The notes below the pieces were generated by a model. The model was not told where the DNA came from. It did not search any database and worked only from the letters and a program-made list of their open reading frames with translations. DNA of 64,000 bases from Legionella rowbothamii (lineage in GTDB: Bacteria; Pseudomonadota; Gammaproteobacteria; Legionellales; Legionellaceae). The stretch spans positions 558,001-622,000 of the forward strand of contig NZ_CAAAIM010000001.1 of NCBI RefSeq assembly GCF_900639985.1, in the 5' to 3' direction. Within the stretch, counting starts at the first letter, position 1. Each line of letters begins with the position of its first letter. A program made the translations under genes and the position numbers. Positions 40,304-49,937 of this stretch are shown here, in pieces.

Positions 40304-41815
40304 TTACATTTCAGACCGAGAAAACTCTTCACGCAAAATCATATCTTTTACCGCTTCAATATCCGGCGCAAAATAACGATCTTGGTCATAAGCAGCCACC
40401 TTAGCTCGCACCATATTATACACATCATCTAAAAAGGGTGAAGTTTTTAACGGTTTATGAAACTCTATTCCCTGACAAGAGGCTAACATTTCGATCGCTA
40501 AAATAGTCGCCGTATTATCATTCATTTCATGTAAACGTCGAGCAGCACTCGTTGCCATGGATACATGATCTTCCTGATTGGCTGACGTGGGCAAGCTGTC
40601 TACTGAATGGGGGTGAGCTAAAGCCTTGTTATCACTAGCACATGAAGCGGCCGTAACATGAGCAATCATAAAACCTGAGTTTAAACCGCTTTCTTTAATT
40701 AAGAATGCAGGTAATCCACTGAAATTCTTATCAATTAATAAGGCAATTCGCCGCTCAGAATTTGCCCCAATTTCCGCAATAGCTAAAGCCAGATTATCCG
40801 CAGCCATGGCAACAATTTCCCCGTGGAAATTACCCCCTGAAAGTATATCGCCCTGCTCACTAAACACCAAAGGATTATCTGAAATAGCGTTTGCTTCAAC
40901 TTGTAATGTATCGCGAACAAAACTAATTTGATGTAAAGCAGCCCCCATAATTTGCGGTTGGCAGCGTAATGAATAAGGATCTTGGACTCGTGAACAATCA
41001 CGATGTGATTCACGAATTTGGCTTCCTGCTAATAATTCCCGATATAATGCGGCAACATCACGTTGGGTTTGATGGCCACGAACTCGATGAATGCGATCAT
41101 CAAAAGGAACATCACTGCCTTGTGCTGCATCAACTGACAAAGCTCCCGTAATAACAGCTACTTCAAATAAACTTTCGGTAACAAAGAGTGCCTTGATTGC
41201 AATAGCGGTAGAAACCTGCAAACCATTGAGTAAAGCCAAACCCTCTTTGGCTTCCAACTCAAGTGGCTTAAGCCCCGCTATTTTGAGACCATCTATGGCA
41301 CTAATTATTTTGCCTTTATGCCGTACTTCCCCCACACCAAGTAAAGGTAAGGACATGTGTGCTAAAGGTGCCAAATCACCTGATGCCCCAACCGAACCTT
41401 TACCAGGAATGCAGGGATACACTTGATGATTAAACAAAGCAAGTAAAGCCTCAATTAACTCCAGACGTACGCCTGAATAACCTTGGGCTAAGTTATTAAT
41501 TTTTAGCAGCATAATCATGGCGACGATATCATCTGCTAGTAATTCTCCAATACCGCAGGCATGTGATAGAACAATATTGCGCTGTAATTGCTTTAAATTT
41601 TCTGTGGGGATTGTTTGGTTCGCTAAAGAACCAAAACCAGTATTAATACCATAAACGGTCTTCTTATCCTGAATTACCTTTTTCACCGTTTGATGAGAGG
41701 TATCAATTGCTTCAAATGCATGGTTTGCAAGAGAACAGGGTAATTGATTACTCAATACTTGTTTGATTGAGTGTAATGTTAATTGCCCCGGTTCGAGAAT
41801 AAAATGCTCAGACAT
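40304..41815 (-). CDS. hutH: Histidine ammonia-lyase
   Basis: A 503-residue lyase with the Ala-Ser-Gly triad in GSVGASGDLAPLAH that cyclises to the MIO cofactor. It converts histidine to urocanate. The partner hutU lies 152 bases upstream in the same direction. hutI, hutG and a HutC repressor are not in the window, so the rest of the pathway must be elsewhere or missing. rnhA follows closely, but co-regulation with it is not expected. Confidence 0.97.
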   Translation of the reverse strand: MSEHFILEPGQLTLHSIKQVLSNQLPCSLANHAFEAIDTSHQTVKKVIQDKKTVYGINTGFGSLANQTIPTENLKQLQRNIVLSHACGIGELLADDIVAMIMLLKINNLAQGYSGVRLELIEALLALFNHQVYPCIPGKGSVGASGDLAPLAHMSLPLLGVGEVRHKGKIISAIDGLKIAGLKPLELEAKEGLALLNGLQVSTAIAIKALFVTESLFEVAVITGALSVDAAQGSDVPFDDRIHRVRGHQTQRDVAALYRELLAGSQIRESHRDCSRVQDPYSLRCQPQIMGAALHQISFVRDTLQVEANAISDNPLVFSEQGDILSGGNFHGEIVAMAADNLALAIAEIGANSERRIALLIDKNFSGLPAFLIKESGLNSGFMIAHVTAASCASDNKALAHPHSVDSLPTSANQEDHVSMATSAARRLHEMNDNTATILAIEMLASCQGIEFHKPLKTSPFLDDVYNMVRAKVAAYDQDRYFAPDIEAVKDMILREEFSRSEM

Positions 41816-41888
41816 AAAACTAACTCCTTTTTACAACGTGATAACATGTTGGGGTGAGGCCTGTGCCCACCCCAGTGCGGTATTGTAG

Positions 41889-41907
41889 GTTGGGCCCATG
41901 GCCCAAC
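41889..41907. repeat. REP-like palindrome, GGTTGGGCC family, between hutH and hutU
   Basis: GTTGGGCC (41889-41896) and GGCCCAAC (41900-41907) are exact arms with a 3-base loop. Next to it, 41850-41873 (GGGTGAGGCC...GCCCACCCC) forms another G/C-rich hairpin. The repeat may separate the two hut messages. Confidence 0.6.
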
Positions 41908-41966
41908 GAGACATGGAGCCACATCCGAACTCCATGTTGGACCATGGGCTCTGACGATTTGCCGTC

Positions 41967-43631
41967 TTATTCCATCATAGGCAACCACAACCCATTTTCT
42001 TTTGCACAGTTTTTCGCAAGCTCATAACCGGCATCAGCATGACGCATCACCCCAGTAGCTGGGTCATTATGCAGCACACGAGCTAAACGTTGAGCCGCCT
42101 TCTCCGTTCCATCAGCAACAATAACTACCCCTGCATGCTGTGAGAACCCCATACCTACACCACCACCATGATGAATACTCACCCAAGTGGCTCCGCTCGC
42201 ACAATTTAGTAATGCATTTAATAAAGGCCAATCAGATACTGCATCACTTCCATCCATCATGCCCTCAGTTTCTCGATTAGGACTCGCCACCGAACCCGAA
42301 TCCAAATGATCACGACCTATAACAATCGGTGCTTTAACTGCCCCAGTCTTCACCATTTCATTAAAGGCTAAAGCCAACCGCGCCCTATCTTTTAATCCCA
42401 CCCAACAAATACGCGCAGGCAATCCCTGGAAGGCAATTTTTTCTTTAGCCATATCCAGCCAGCGATGTAAGTGTTTATTATCAGGAATCAGCTTTTTAAC
42501 CATTTCATCCGTTGCATAAATATCTTCAGGGTCTCCAGATAAAGCAACCCAGCGAAAGGGGCCGATACCTTCACAAAACAGTGGACGAATGTATGCCGGC
42601 ACAAAACCTTCAAAATCGAATGCATGTTGTTCCCCAGCTTCAAGAGCCATTTGGCGAATATTATTACCGTAATCAAAAACAGGGATTCCTCGCTTATGAA
42701 ACTCAAGCATTGCATGAACTTGAATTGCCATTGATTTTTTCGCGGCCTGAACCACTTCATCAGGAGCCGTTTGCCGCATTTTTTCTGCATATTCTAAAGT
42801 CCAACCCGCAGGCAGATATCCATTAAGTGGATCATGGGCACTGGTTTGATCAGTCACTAATGAAGGAGTAACACCGCGGGCAACTAATTCAGGGAAAACT
42901 TCAGCAGCATTACCTAATACCGCCACAGATAAGGGCTTCTTCTGGGTGCAGGATTCATTAATCCAGGCTAAGGCCTCATCCAAATTGGTGGTGTATCGGT
43001 CCAAATAACGCGTTTTCAAACGCTTTTCAATGCGCGATAAATCACACTCTACCGCTAATACACTAGCGCCAGCCATGGTACCCGCCAAAGGTTGCGCCCC
43101 ACCCATTCCACCTAAACCCGCTGTAAGAATCCAGCGACTGGATAGATCCCCCTCATAATGTTTGCTGGCAGCCGACACAAAAGTCTCATAAGTGCCCTGA
43201 ACAATCCCCTGTGAACCAATATAAATCCAACTTCCCGCAGTCATTTGGCCATACATCATTAAGCCTTTTTTATCGAGCTCATTGAAATGATCCCAAGTGG
43301 CCCAACGAGGAACAAGGTTTGAATTGGCAATTAATACGCGCGGCGCATCCTCATGAGTGGTGAAGACCCCTACTGGCTTACCCGACTGGACCAACAGAGT
43401 CTGGTTTGCGTCTAATGATTTTAGTACTTCTTCAATTTTTTCAAAGCAATCCCAATTGCGTGCAGCTTTTCCCAACCCACCATAAACAATTAATGAATCA
43501 GGATTTTCAGCAACCTCAGGATCCAGATTATTATGAAGCATGCGCAATGCTGCTTCGGCTAACCAATTTTTGGCCTGCTTTTCTGTACCGTGATTTGCTC
43601 GTATTACCCGCTTAGAGGTGTTCGCATTCAT
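41967..43631 (-). CDS. hutU: Urocanate hydratase
   Basis: A 554-residue urocanase with the NAD-binding [13 protein letters not shown] segment and the family motif near YGNNIRQMA and [11 protein letters not shown]. It turns urocanate into imidazolone propionate, the step after HutH. The start ATG 43631 gives [16 protein letters not shown] 158-base gap separates it from the divergent transporter gene. Confidence 0.97.
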   Translation of the reverse strand: MNANTSKRVIRANHGTEKQAKNWLAEAALRMLHNNLDPEVAENPDSLIVYGGLGKAARNWDCFEKIEEVLKSLDANQTLLVQSGKPVGVFTTHEDAPRVLIANSNLVPRWATWDHFNELDKKGLMMYGQMTAGSWIYIGSQGIVQGTYETFVSAASKHYEGDLSSRWILTAGLGGMGGAQPLAGTMAGASVLAVECDLSRIEKRLKTRYLDRYTTNLDEALAWINESCTQKKPLSVAVLGNAAEVFPELVARGVTPSLVTDQTSAHDPLNGYLPAGWTLEYAEKMRQTAPDEVVQAAKKSMAIQVHAMLEFHKRGIPVFDYGNNIRQMALEAGEQHAFDFEGFVPAYIRPLFCEGIGPFRWVALSGDPEDIYATDEMVKKLIPDNKHLHRWLDMAKEKIAFQGLPARICWVGLKDRARLALAFNEMVKTGAVKAPIVIGRDHLDSGSVASPNRETEGMMDGSDAVSDWPLLNALLNCASGATWVSIHHGGGVGMGFSQHAGVVIVADGTEKAAQRLARVLHNDPATGVMRHADAGYELAKNCAKENGLWLPMME

Positions 43632-43742
43632 AAGCTTGCTCCATTAGCTAAAAAATTAAGTGAATCATACACTAGAGAGCTTTTAGAACATAGGGCTTGG
43701 TATAATACATAGCCTTTATAGCCAATATAGGCACCTAAAATA

Positions 43743-43751
43743 TGCTATGAT
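43743..43751 (+). promoter_or_regulatory. Extended -10 element upstream of the peptide transporter gene
   Basis: TGCTATGAT fits TGnTATAAT with one mismatch and lies 38 bases before the GTG start. A second extended -10, TGGTATAAT, is at 43698-43706. No good -35 is present at 17 bases from either. Confidence 0.45.
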
Positions 43752-43789
43752 ATACTCAGTGCAATCTTGATTAATTGCGAATATAAAAA

Positions 43790-45238
43790 GTGCAAATTCA
43801 TTCTGAAAAACATCCCAAATCTCTGGGAATTTATTTTTCTACTGAGATGTGGGAACGTTATGGTTTTTATGTCGTACAATCACTTTTAGCCCTCTATTTA
43901 GCCTTGCATTTTAAATGGCCCGACAAGCAAATTTATGCGCTGGTTGGTTCATTTACCGCCCTAACTTACCTTTCACCAGTGGTTGGTGGATGGATTGCCG
44001 ATAAATTAATTGGTCAAAAAAGAGCTGTACTACTAGGTGCAATCGTACTTTTTATCAGCTATTGTCTTCTTTCTTCAGTAGATAGTGTCAACATACTCAC
44101 TGCCTCACTCGCAGGCATCGCCGTAGGTACTGGTTTATTAAAGCCCAATATCTCCTCGTTGCTAGGTAATGAATATTTACAAGGTTCAGCACGTCGTGAA
44201 AGCGGCTTTACCATTTTTTATATGGGGATTACCTCTGGTATTATCTTAGGCACTACACTGCCAAGCATACTCAATGAGCATTTTGGCTGGACTGCTTCGT
44301 TTACCAGTGCTGCCATAGGCATGGTCATTGCCTTTTTAGTGTTTTCTTTTGGTATCAAGAAATATCACATCAAAGACTATAATCCTTTTGTATTTCAATT
44401 TAAAAAAATTAGTATTGCCTTTCTATTATTAGTGTTTCTTTGGGGCTTATCATTTTACATTTTAAACTCCCCCAAGTTAGCAAATGTGGTCTTTGGATTA
44501 GTGGTCTTATTCTCTGCTGGCTACATTAGTTATGCAGTGAGTGGAGAGAATGCCAATCAATCACGACAAACCCTGGTGATTGGTTTATTGTGCATTATTT
44601 CGGTCGTGTTTTGGGCCTTCTATTTCCAAATGTTTATGTCCTTAACGCTTTTCATTTCGCGGGTGGTAGAGCCGACCTTTTGTGGTATTCAATTCCCGGC
44701 TCCCTATTATGTGACCATCCAGAGTATTGGGATGCTCGTCATCGGTTATTTTTTAGCGAAAAGAAATCAACAGCTTAACTTGATAGAACGTGGGCTAAGT
44801 ATTGGCAAAAAATTCTTGCTCGCTATCTTTATTACTACAGCAGCCTATGCGATCATTGTTTTAGTAACTAACTTTACCGACCGTACTACATTACTGTTCC
44901 CTTTATTGATTATTCCCGCTTACTTAATGTTTTCATTGGCTGAATTATTGCTCTCGCCTGTAGGCTTATCTGCAATTACCTTACTTGCTGACAAAAATAA
45001 AGTAAGTACGATGATGGGTATTTTCTTTGTTTCCTTAGGAATTGGCGGCTTTCTTTCTGGAAAACTAGCTTCTTTAACTTCAATTCCTACGGGTGAGACC
45101 AATATAGCGGTACTTAAATCATTATATGCCGCGGCCTTTACCCAACAACTGGGAATCCTTTTTATTGCGGCTCTTGGTTGTCTTGTTTTATTCGCCGTGA
45201 TTAAGTTTTTGTTGACGCGCGTGAAACTTACTGATTAA
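43790..45238 (+). CDS. Proton-dependent oligopeptide transporter (POT/PTR2 family)
   Basis: A 482-residue membrane protein with 12 or more helices. The POT signature is present in TEMWERYGFYV (the ExxERFxYY type) in helix 1, and the PTR2 motif region in ADKLIGQKRAV and FTIFYMGITSGI. It imports di- and tripeptides with protons. The start is GTG and no Shine-Dalgarno site precedes it (AATATAAAAA), which suggests weak or leaderless-like initiation. Peptide uptake and histidine breakdown next door both suit growth on amino acids. Confidence 0.9.
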   Translation: MQIHSEKHPKSLGIYFSTEMWERYGFYVVQSLLALYLALHFKWPDKQIYALVGSFTALTYLSPVVGGWIADKLIGQKRAVLLGAIVLFISYCLLSSVDSVNILTASLAGIAVGTGLLKPNISSLLGNEYLQGSARRESGFTIFYMGITSGIILGTTLPSILNEHFGWTASFTSAAIGMVIAFLVFSFGIKKYHIKDYNPFVFQFKKISIAFLLLVFLWGLSFYILNSPKLANVVFGLVVLFSAGYISYAVSGENANQSRQTLVIGLLCIISVVFWAFYFQMFMSLTLFISRVVEPTFCGIQFPAPYYVTIQSIGMLVIGYFLAKRNQQLNLIERGLSIGKKFLLAIFITTAAYAIIVLVTNFTDRTTLLFPLLIIPAYLMFSLAELLLSPVGLSAITLLADKNKVSTMMGIFFVSLGIGGFLSGKLASLTSIPTGETNIAVLKSLYAAAFTQQLGILFIAALGCLVLFAVIKFLLTRVKLTD

Positions 45239-45273
45239 CGTATAGCCCATTCATTTTCTGTGATTATGAAGAA

Positions 45274-45325
45274 TGCCGTGACGAAGCACTACAAAAGTTG
45301 CTTCGTCTCATTCCCGATGACGGCA
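45274..45325. repeat. Nested palindrome (TGCCGT / GACGAAGCA)
   Basis: GACGAAGCA (45280-45288) and TGCTTCGTC (45299-45307) are exact arms; TGCCGT (45274-45279) and ACGGCA (45320-45325) form an outer stem. It resembles the CGTCATTGCGA...GACGAAGCAA-type dispersed elements of gamma-proteobacteria. It lies in the 221-base gap after the transporter gene, in which I see no gene. Confidence 0.55.
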
Positions 45326-45459
45326 AAAATTAATTAAAAAATATACGCTTACTTTTCCAAAGAAAATAAAGCAATTTGACCTTATTTAAGATTCCCTTAA
45401 GTTTTAACGATTACTATGCGCTCTATAATAAACCTCATTAATTTTAGAGAACATTAACC

Positions 45460-45795
45460 ATGTTTCATAAAGCAATTAAAGCGCAATTTACTTTTTTGGC
45501 GTATCGAATTGATAATTTATTCCAAGCGCTATCTGATTATAAGTTGGGTGAAAAAAAGTTCCCCTACTCCAAACTCTATGATTTACATAATGACATTAGC
45601 GCCATAAGCAACAAGGAAGCAAAAATTGAATTATTAGTGCGCTTAAACAATGAAGTTGTTAGCAGACTTCTGCAGTATAATCCAAAAATTTTTTCATATT
45701 ATAAAGAGCTTGAGCAAGAAATCTTTAGTTTCAGCATCGAACCCGAAACTTCTGGACAAACAGAACCCTCGGTTGCTTCACTTAACTCTCAATGA
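45460..45795 (+). CDS. Small hypothetical protein
   Basis: A 111-residue soluble, mostly helical protein with an acidic, Ser/Thr-rich C-terminal tail (after about residue 92). I do not recognise the family. It has no signal peptide or membrane segment and no strong ribosome site (AGAGAACATTAACC before ATG). It is separated from rsfS by 98 bases. The length of the open frame and its codon use support a real gene. Confidence 0.55.
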   Translation: MFHKAIKAQFTFLAYRIDNLFQALSDYKLGEKKFPYSKLYDLHNDISAISNKEAKIELLVRLNNEVVSRLLQYNPKIFSYYKELEQEIFSFSIEPETSGQTEPSVASLNSQ

Positions 45796-45893
45796 AGCTT
45801 AAATAAAGTTATTCTTTGGTATTTAAACACAACCCTTTTTATATTGAAAAAATACTGTTATCATTCGGGGTTTTTTAGAAGATATCTTTTCTT

Positions 45894-46229
45894 ATGTCTG
45901 ATCAAAACCCAATGCTAGCTAAACTCTTACACGCGCTTGAAGATATTCAAGCTTCCGATATAAAAGTAATCGATGTACGTAAACAAACAACCATCACGGA
46001 TTATATGCTTATTGCTTCGGGCCGTGCTTCACGTCACGTGAAAGCAATTGGTCAAAAAGTAATGGAAGATATGAAGTTAGCTGGTTTACCTACGTTACAT
46101 TGTACAGGACTTGAAACAGGGGACTGGGTTCTCATTGATTTTGGTGACTTTATTGTCCATGTTATGCAACCTGAAAGCAGACAATTCTATAACCTAGAAG
46201 GACTTTGGGAAGAGCAACCCAACAAGTAA
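45894..46229 (+). CDS. rsfS: Ribosomal silencing factor RsfS
   Basis: A 111-residue member of the Iojap/RsfS family, with [18 protein letters not shown], the [22 protein letters not shown] signature and the REFYN-like [11 protein letters not shown] end. It binds L14 on the 50S subunit and blocks subunit joining in starvation. rlmH starts 5 bases after its stop, the conserved pairing of two proteins that act on the 50S subunit or the 70S ribosome. Confidence 0.95.
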   Translation: MSDQNPMLAKLLHALEDIQASDIKVIDVRKQTTITDYMLIASGRASRHVKAIGQKVMEDMKLAGLPTLHCTGLETGDWVLIDFGDFIVHVMQPESRQFYNLEGLWEEQPNK

Positions 46230-46234
46230 TTACC

Positions 46235-46705
46235 ATGTTAAAAATTACCGTTATTACTTTAGGCAATAAAATGCCAGATTGGGTTACTCAAGGGAGTAAC
46301 GATTATGCTAAACGATTTAATGACGGTATTCAGTTAAAAATAATTGAAATTCCTCTTATTCGCCGTAGTAAGTCCTCTGATCTCACACGCATCATGGAAA
46401 AAGAATCTGCGTTGATTAAAGATGCGCTTCCTACTGGCGCACGAATTATTGCTTTAGAAATAGAGGGCAAAACATTTAGTAGTGAAGAATTAGCCCAAAA
46501 AATTACTCAATTGCAGCAAACGTCCAGTCATTTATGTTTTCTAATTGGTGGCCCCGAAGGGCTTTCCCAAGAAGTGCTCAAATTATGCAATGAGCGCTGG
46601 TCTTTATCAAAACTCACCTTACCACACCCTTTAGTTCGGATCATTTTGTTAGAAACTTTATATAGGGCTTGGTCGATTATGAATAATCATCCTTATCATA
46701 AATAA
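46235..46705 (+). CDS. rlmH: 23S rRNA (pseudouridine-1915-N3) methyltransferase
   Basis: A 156-residue SPOUT methyltransferase, with the knot motifs FLIGGPEGL and the C-terminal [14 protein letters not shown]...HPYHK signature (the final YHK is nearly universal). It methylates pseudouridine 1915 of 23S rRNA on the 70S ribosome. ATG 46235 gives the normal [10 protein letters not shown] start; the frame is open a little upstream but overlaps rsfS. Confidence 0.96.
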   Translation: MLKITVITLGNKMPDWVTQGSNDYAKRFNDGIQLKIIEIPLIRRSKSSDLTRIMEKESALIKDALPTGARIIALEIEGKTFSSEELAQKITQLQQTSSHLCFLIGGPEGLSQEVLKLCNERWSLSKLTLPHPLVRIILLETLYRAWSIMNNHPYHK

Positions 46706-46871
46706 CTACAAGCATCCCGAGTCTGGCTCAATATTAACCAACCATACCCAAGTCCCCTGAAAATAAAATCCATTTTGCTCAAGAGAGTAGAAATGTACAG
46801 GCCCCAATGGCAAAAACCTGGTTTTTAATATACTATGCATCCTTTTTAACCCCCTTAGCTGACTGTATGCG

Positions 46872-48740
46872 ATGCGTCTGAATCAATCATTTAATAATTA
46901 CCAATCAGATTCACAGAATCAACGTTTTAGACTTAATTTGCTGGTCGCATTTATTATTATTTTGTCTTTAATCCTGGTGTTAAGACTTGCATACCTGCAA
47001 ATCTCCGAATTTAGAAAATACCAAACCCTATCCTTAAAAAATCAGATGAGCATTACCCCCATTGCTCCTCCTCGCGGAGTAATCCTTGATAGGAATGGGG
47101 TCTTGTTAGCAGAGAATATCCCAGTTTATGTCCTTGAAATAATTCCTGAACATGTTAAAGACATCAACCGAACCGTAAAACAGCTGCGCGAATTACTTCC
47201 CTCTATTTCGGAAGATGATGAAATCAGCTTCAATCGAGCACGCAAACAGAATCGCTCATTTATGCCCATTCCGATTAAATTAAAATTAACACAGGAAGAG
47301 GTGGCTCTGTTTGCAATTAATCAATATCACTTTCCAGGCGTCAGCATTAAAGCGCGCTTGATGCGTCATTACCCTCTTGGTGAAATTACTGCTCATGTAT
47401 TAGGCTATGTAGGGCGCATTAATATCCAAGAATTAAAATCTGTTGATCCAACTAATTACCGAGCGACCAACTTTATTGGAAAAGCCGGTATTGAAAAATA
47501 CTACGAAGATATCTTGCATGGAACTGTAGGATATCAGATGGTAGAAACAGATGTGAGTGGGCGTACCCTGCGCGTAATTGACAAGATGAACCCTCACTCA
47601 GGAGCTAAACTTTATCTAAGCATCGACATCCGCCTCCAAAAAGCAGCTTATGAAGCGTTTCAAGGCAAACGCGGAGCAGCCGTAGTCATCAACTCTAAAA
47701 ATGGCGAAGTCTTAGCCATGGTGAGTTCACCAAGCTTTGACCCCAATATTTTTGTTGGAGGGGTTAGCTCTAAAGACTACAAAATTCTATCGAACACGCT
47801 CCAAAGACCCTTATTTAATCGAGCTGTACGTGGTGTCTATCCTCCAGCATCAACCATTAAACCCTTTGTGGGATTAGCCGGCCTGGATAAAGGATTCATA
47901 ACAACATCCAGTACAATTTATGATCCAGGCAAATATAAACTTCCGAACTCCAGTCATATTTATAGAGATTGGAAAAAAGGTGGCCATGGAATGATTAATT
48001 TTAAGCGCTCCATCACGGTTTCCTGTGATACATTTTATTATCAGCTGGGTAATAAAATGGGAATCTCTAATATAGAAGACATGTTGGTTAAATTTGGCTT
48101 AGGCCATTTAAGCCATATTGATCTTTATGAAGAGGCTTCCGGTATTGTGCCTAGCCTTCGCTGGAAAAAACAAACTAAAGGGGTGACTTGGTATCCTGGC
48201 GATACATTAATTACTTCCATTGGCCAAGGCTTTATGCTTGCCACACCCTTGCAAATAGCAAATGCAACCGCATCGCTAAGCCAGCATGGGCAACGTTTTC
48301 GTCCTCACCTACTCACAAAAACAGTAAACAGTGATACCGGTCAAGTAAAACCATATAAGCTTGTTGAAGAGTATCCTATTTACCTTAAAGACGAGGCTAA
48401 TTGGGATATTGTTAAAGAAGCCATGCATAGCGTACTAACCAGCAATGAAGGAACTGGCTATCGATTTGGCAGAAATCCACCCTACCCTGTAGCAGGTAAA
48501 ACAGGTACAGCACAAGTATTTAGTGGTCGACAATATGAAAAGGCCAAATATGAAGATATCCCTGAGGCTTTACGCGATAACTCTTTGTTTATCGCTTTTA
48601 CTCCAGTAGATAAACCGGAGATTGCCGTAGCCGTTGTGGTTGAAAATGATTTTACGGCATCCATGGTTGCGCGCAAGATACTGGATACTTATTACGAACT
48701 TTATCCGATGAAAACAACTCATGAACAGAAGACACAATAA
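46872..48740 (+). CDS. mrdA: Penicillin-binding protein 2
   Basis: A 622-residue class B PBP. One N-terminal membrane helix (about residues 25-45) is followed by the pedestal with PRGVILDRNG, and the transpeptidase domain with SxxK in PASTIKPFVG, SxN-type in SCDTFYYQLG and KTGTAQ. It cross-links lateral-wall peptidoglycan for rod shape with RodA. The last 20 bases overlap rodA. The upstream gap (166 bases) has a possible TATACT -10 near 46829. Confidence 0.97.
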   Translation: MRLNQSFNNYQSDSQNQRFRLNLLVAFIIILSLILVLRLAYLQISEFRKYQTLSLKNQMSITPIAPPRGVILDRNGVLLAENIPVYVLEIIPEHVKDINRTVKQLRELLPSISEDDEISFNRARKQNRSFMPIPIKLKLTQEEVALFAINQYHFPGVSIKARLMRHYPLGEITAHVLGYVGRINIQELKSVDPTNYRATNFIGKAGIEKYYEDILHGTVGYQMVETDVSGRTLRVIDKMNPHSGAKLYLSIDIRLQKAAYEAFQGKRGAAVVINSKNGEVLAMVSSPSFDPNIFVGGVSSKDYKILSNTLQRPLFNRAVRGVYPPASTIKPFVGLAGLDKGFITTSSTIYDPGKYKLPNSSHIYRDWKKGGHGMINFKRSITVSCDTFYYQLGNKMGISNIEDMLVKFGLGHLSHIDLYEEASGIVPSLRWKKQTKGVTWYPGDTLITSIGQGFMLATPLQIANATASLSQHGQRFRPHLLTKTVNSDTGQVKPYKLVEEYPIYLKDEANWDIVKEAMHSVLTSNEGTGYRFGRNPPYPVAGKTGTAQVFSGRQYEKAKYEDIPEALRDNSLFIAFTPVDKPEIAVAVVVENDFTASMVARKILDTYYELYPMKTTHEQKTQ

Positions 48741-49839
48741 ACCCGTTTATCGGTTTACTACAAAATCGCTTCATTTAGACCTCCCCTTGTTAGGTCTTTT
48801 GCTACTATTGATCAGCTTAGGCCTTTTAATTCTATACAGTGCCTCAAATGCGAATATAAGCATGATTTTACGCCAATCGATGCGTTTAGTTTTTGCTACG
48901 TTAATTATGATTGTGTTAGGTTTTATTCCTCCTCATAAATACAAAATCTGGACTCCATGGATTTACAGCATTGGATTAGGCTTACTAATTGCCGTAATGC
49001 TGATGGGTAAAATTGGTAAAGGGGCTCAACGATGGTTGGAGTTAGGGCTATTTCGTTTTCAGCCTTCTGAAATTATGAAGTTAGCCGTCCCAATGATGGC
49101 CGCTTGGTATTTTGATCGTCAAACCCGCCCTAGCAGTTTAAAAGCGATTTCCGTTGCAGGCATTATCATTGGCATCCCCGCATTACTTATTGCGAAACAA
49201 CCCGACTTAGGTACTGCAATTATGGTGGCAGCGGCAGGTTTCTGCGTTATATTCCTCGCCGGTATTCGCTTTAAAGTAATTTTAATGCTAATCCTCTTAA
49301 TTGGTGCTGCAATCCCCGCTGTTTGGCATGTGATGCATGATTACCAAAAACAACGCGTGTATACATTACTTGATCCAGAACAAGATCCTCTAGGTTCGGG
49401 GTATCATATTATTCAATCCAAAATTGCTATTGGTTCTGGGGGGCTTGTTGGAAAAGGCTGGTTACAAGGCAGCCAATCGCATCTTAACTTCCTACCTGAG
49501 CATGCTACAGACTTTATTTTTGCTGTAAGTGGCGAAGAATTTGGTTTTGCAGGCGGATTTGCCATTATTGCCTTAATTGTCTTAATTTCATTAAGAAGCC
49601 TCAATATAGCCTCCAATGCACAAACGACCTATACACGGCTCCTTGCAGCAAGCCTCGCCATGTCATTTTTTATGTCAGGCTTTGTAAACATAGGCATGGT
49701 TATGGGAATTATTCCAGTTGTGGGTATCCCTTTGCCTTTAGTGAGTTATGGTGGAACGGCCATGGTTACCTTTCTGGCTGGGTTTGGGGTGTTAATGTCG
49801 ATTAGTTCGCATAAGATTTTGTTTAATTGTTTGCGGTAG
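48721..49839 (+). CDS. rodA: Peptidoglycan glycosyltransferase RodA
   Basis: A 372-residue SEDS protein with ten membrane helices. Conserved features are the QPSEIMKLA segment, KQPDLGTA, the FLPEHATDFIF with its essential Asp region, and PLPLVSYGGTAM. It polymerises glycan strands with PBP2. The start overlaps mrdA by 20 bases, so the two are coupled. A small hairpin (GCTGTCTT/AAGACAGC at 49860-49887) follows the stop. Confidence 0.97.
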   Translation: MNRRHNKPVYRFTTKSLHLDLPLLGLLLLLISLGLLILYSASNANISMILRQSMRLVFATLIMIVLGFIPPHKYKIWTPWIYSIGLGLLIAVMLMGKIGKGAQRWLELGLFRFQPSEIMKLAVPMMAAWYFDRQTRPSSLKAISVAGIIIGIPALLIAKQPDLGTAIMVAAAGFCVIFLAGIRFKVILMLILLIGAAIPAVWHVMHDYQKQRVYTLLDPEQDPLGSGYHIIQSKIAIGSGGLVGKGWLQGSQSHLNFLPEHATDFIFAVSGEEFGFAGGFAIIALIVLISLRSLNIASNAQTTYTRLLAASLAMSFFMSGFVNIGMVMGIIPVVGIPLPLVSYGGTAMVTFLAGFGVLMSISSHKILFNCLR

Positions 49840-49859
49840 CTTGATTGCATCATGCAGCA

Positions 49860-49887
49860 GCTGTCTTAAATTTTATTTCAAGACAGC
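49860..49887 (+). other. Hairpin after rodA, possible weak terminator
   Basis: GCTGTCTT (49860-49867) and AAGACAGC (49880-49887) are exact 8-base arms with a 12-base A/T-rich loop. The T-run that would make a clear terminator is missing. Confidence 0.45.
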
Positions 49888-49888
49888 A

Positions 49889-49918
49889 TTGAATAATACG
49901 AGAACAAAATGATAGAAT
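49889..49918 (+). promoter_or_regulatory. Likely promoter of the 2026-residue protein gene
   Basis: TTGAAT (49889-49894) and TAGAAT (49913-49918, preceded by TGA as an extended -10) are 18 bases apart and end 20 bases before the ATG, which implies a very short leader. No typical ribosome site is seen. Confidence 0.55.
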
Positions 49919-49937
49919 ATGTTCCATTTTAATCGAC

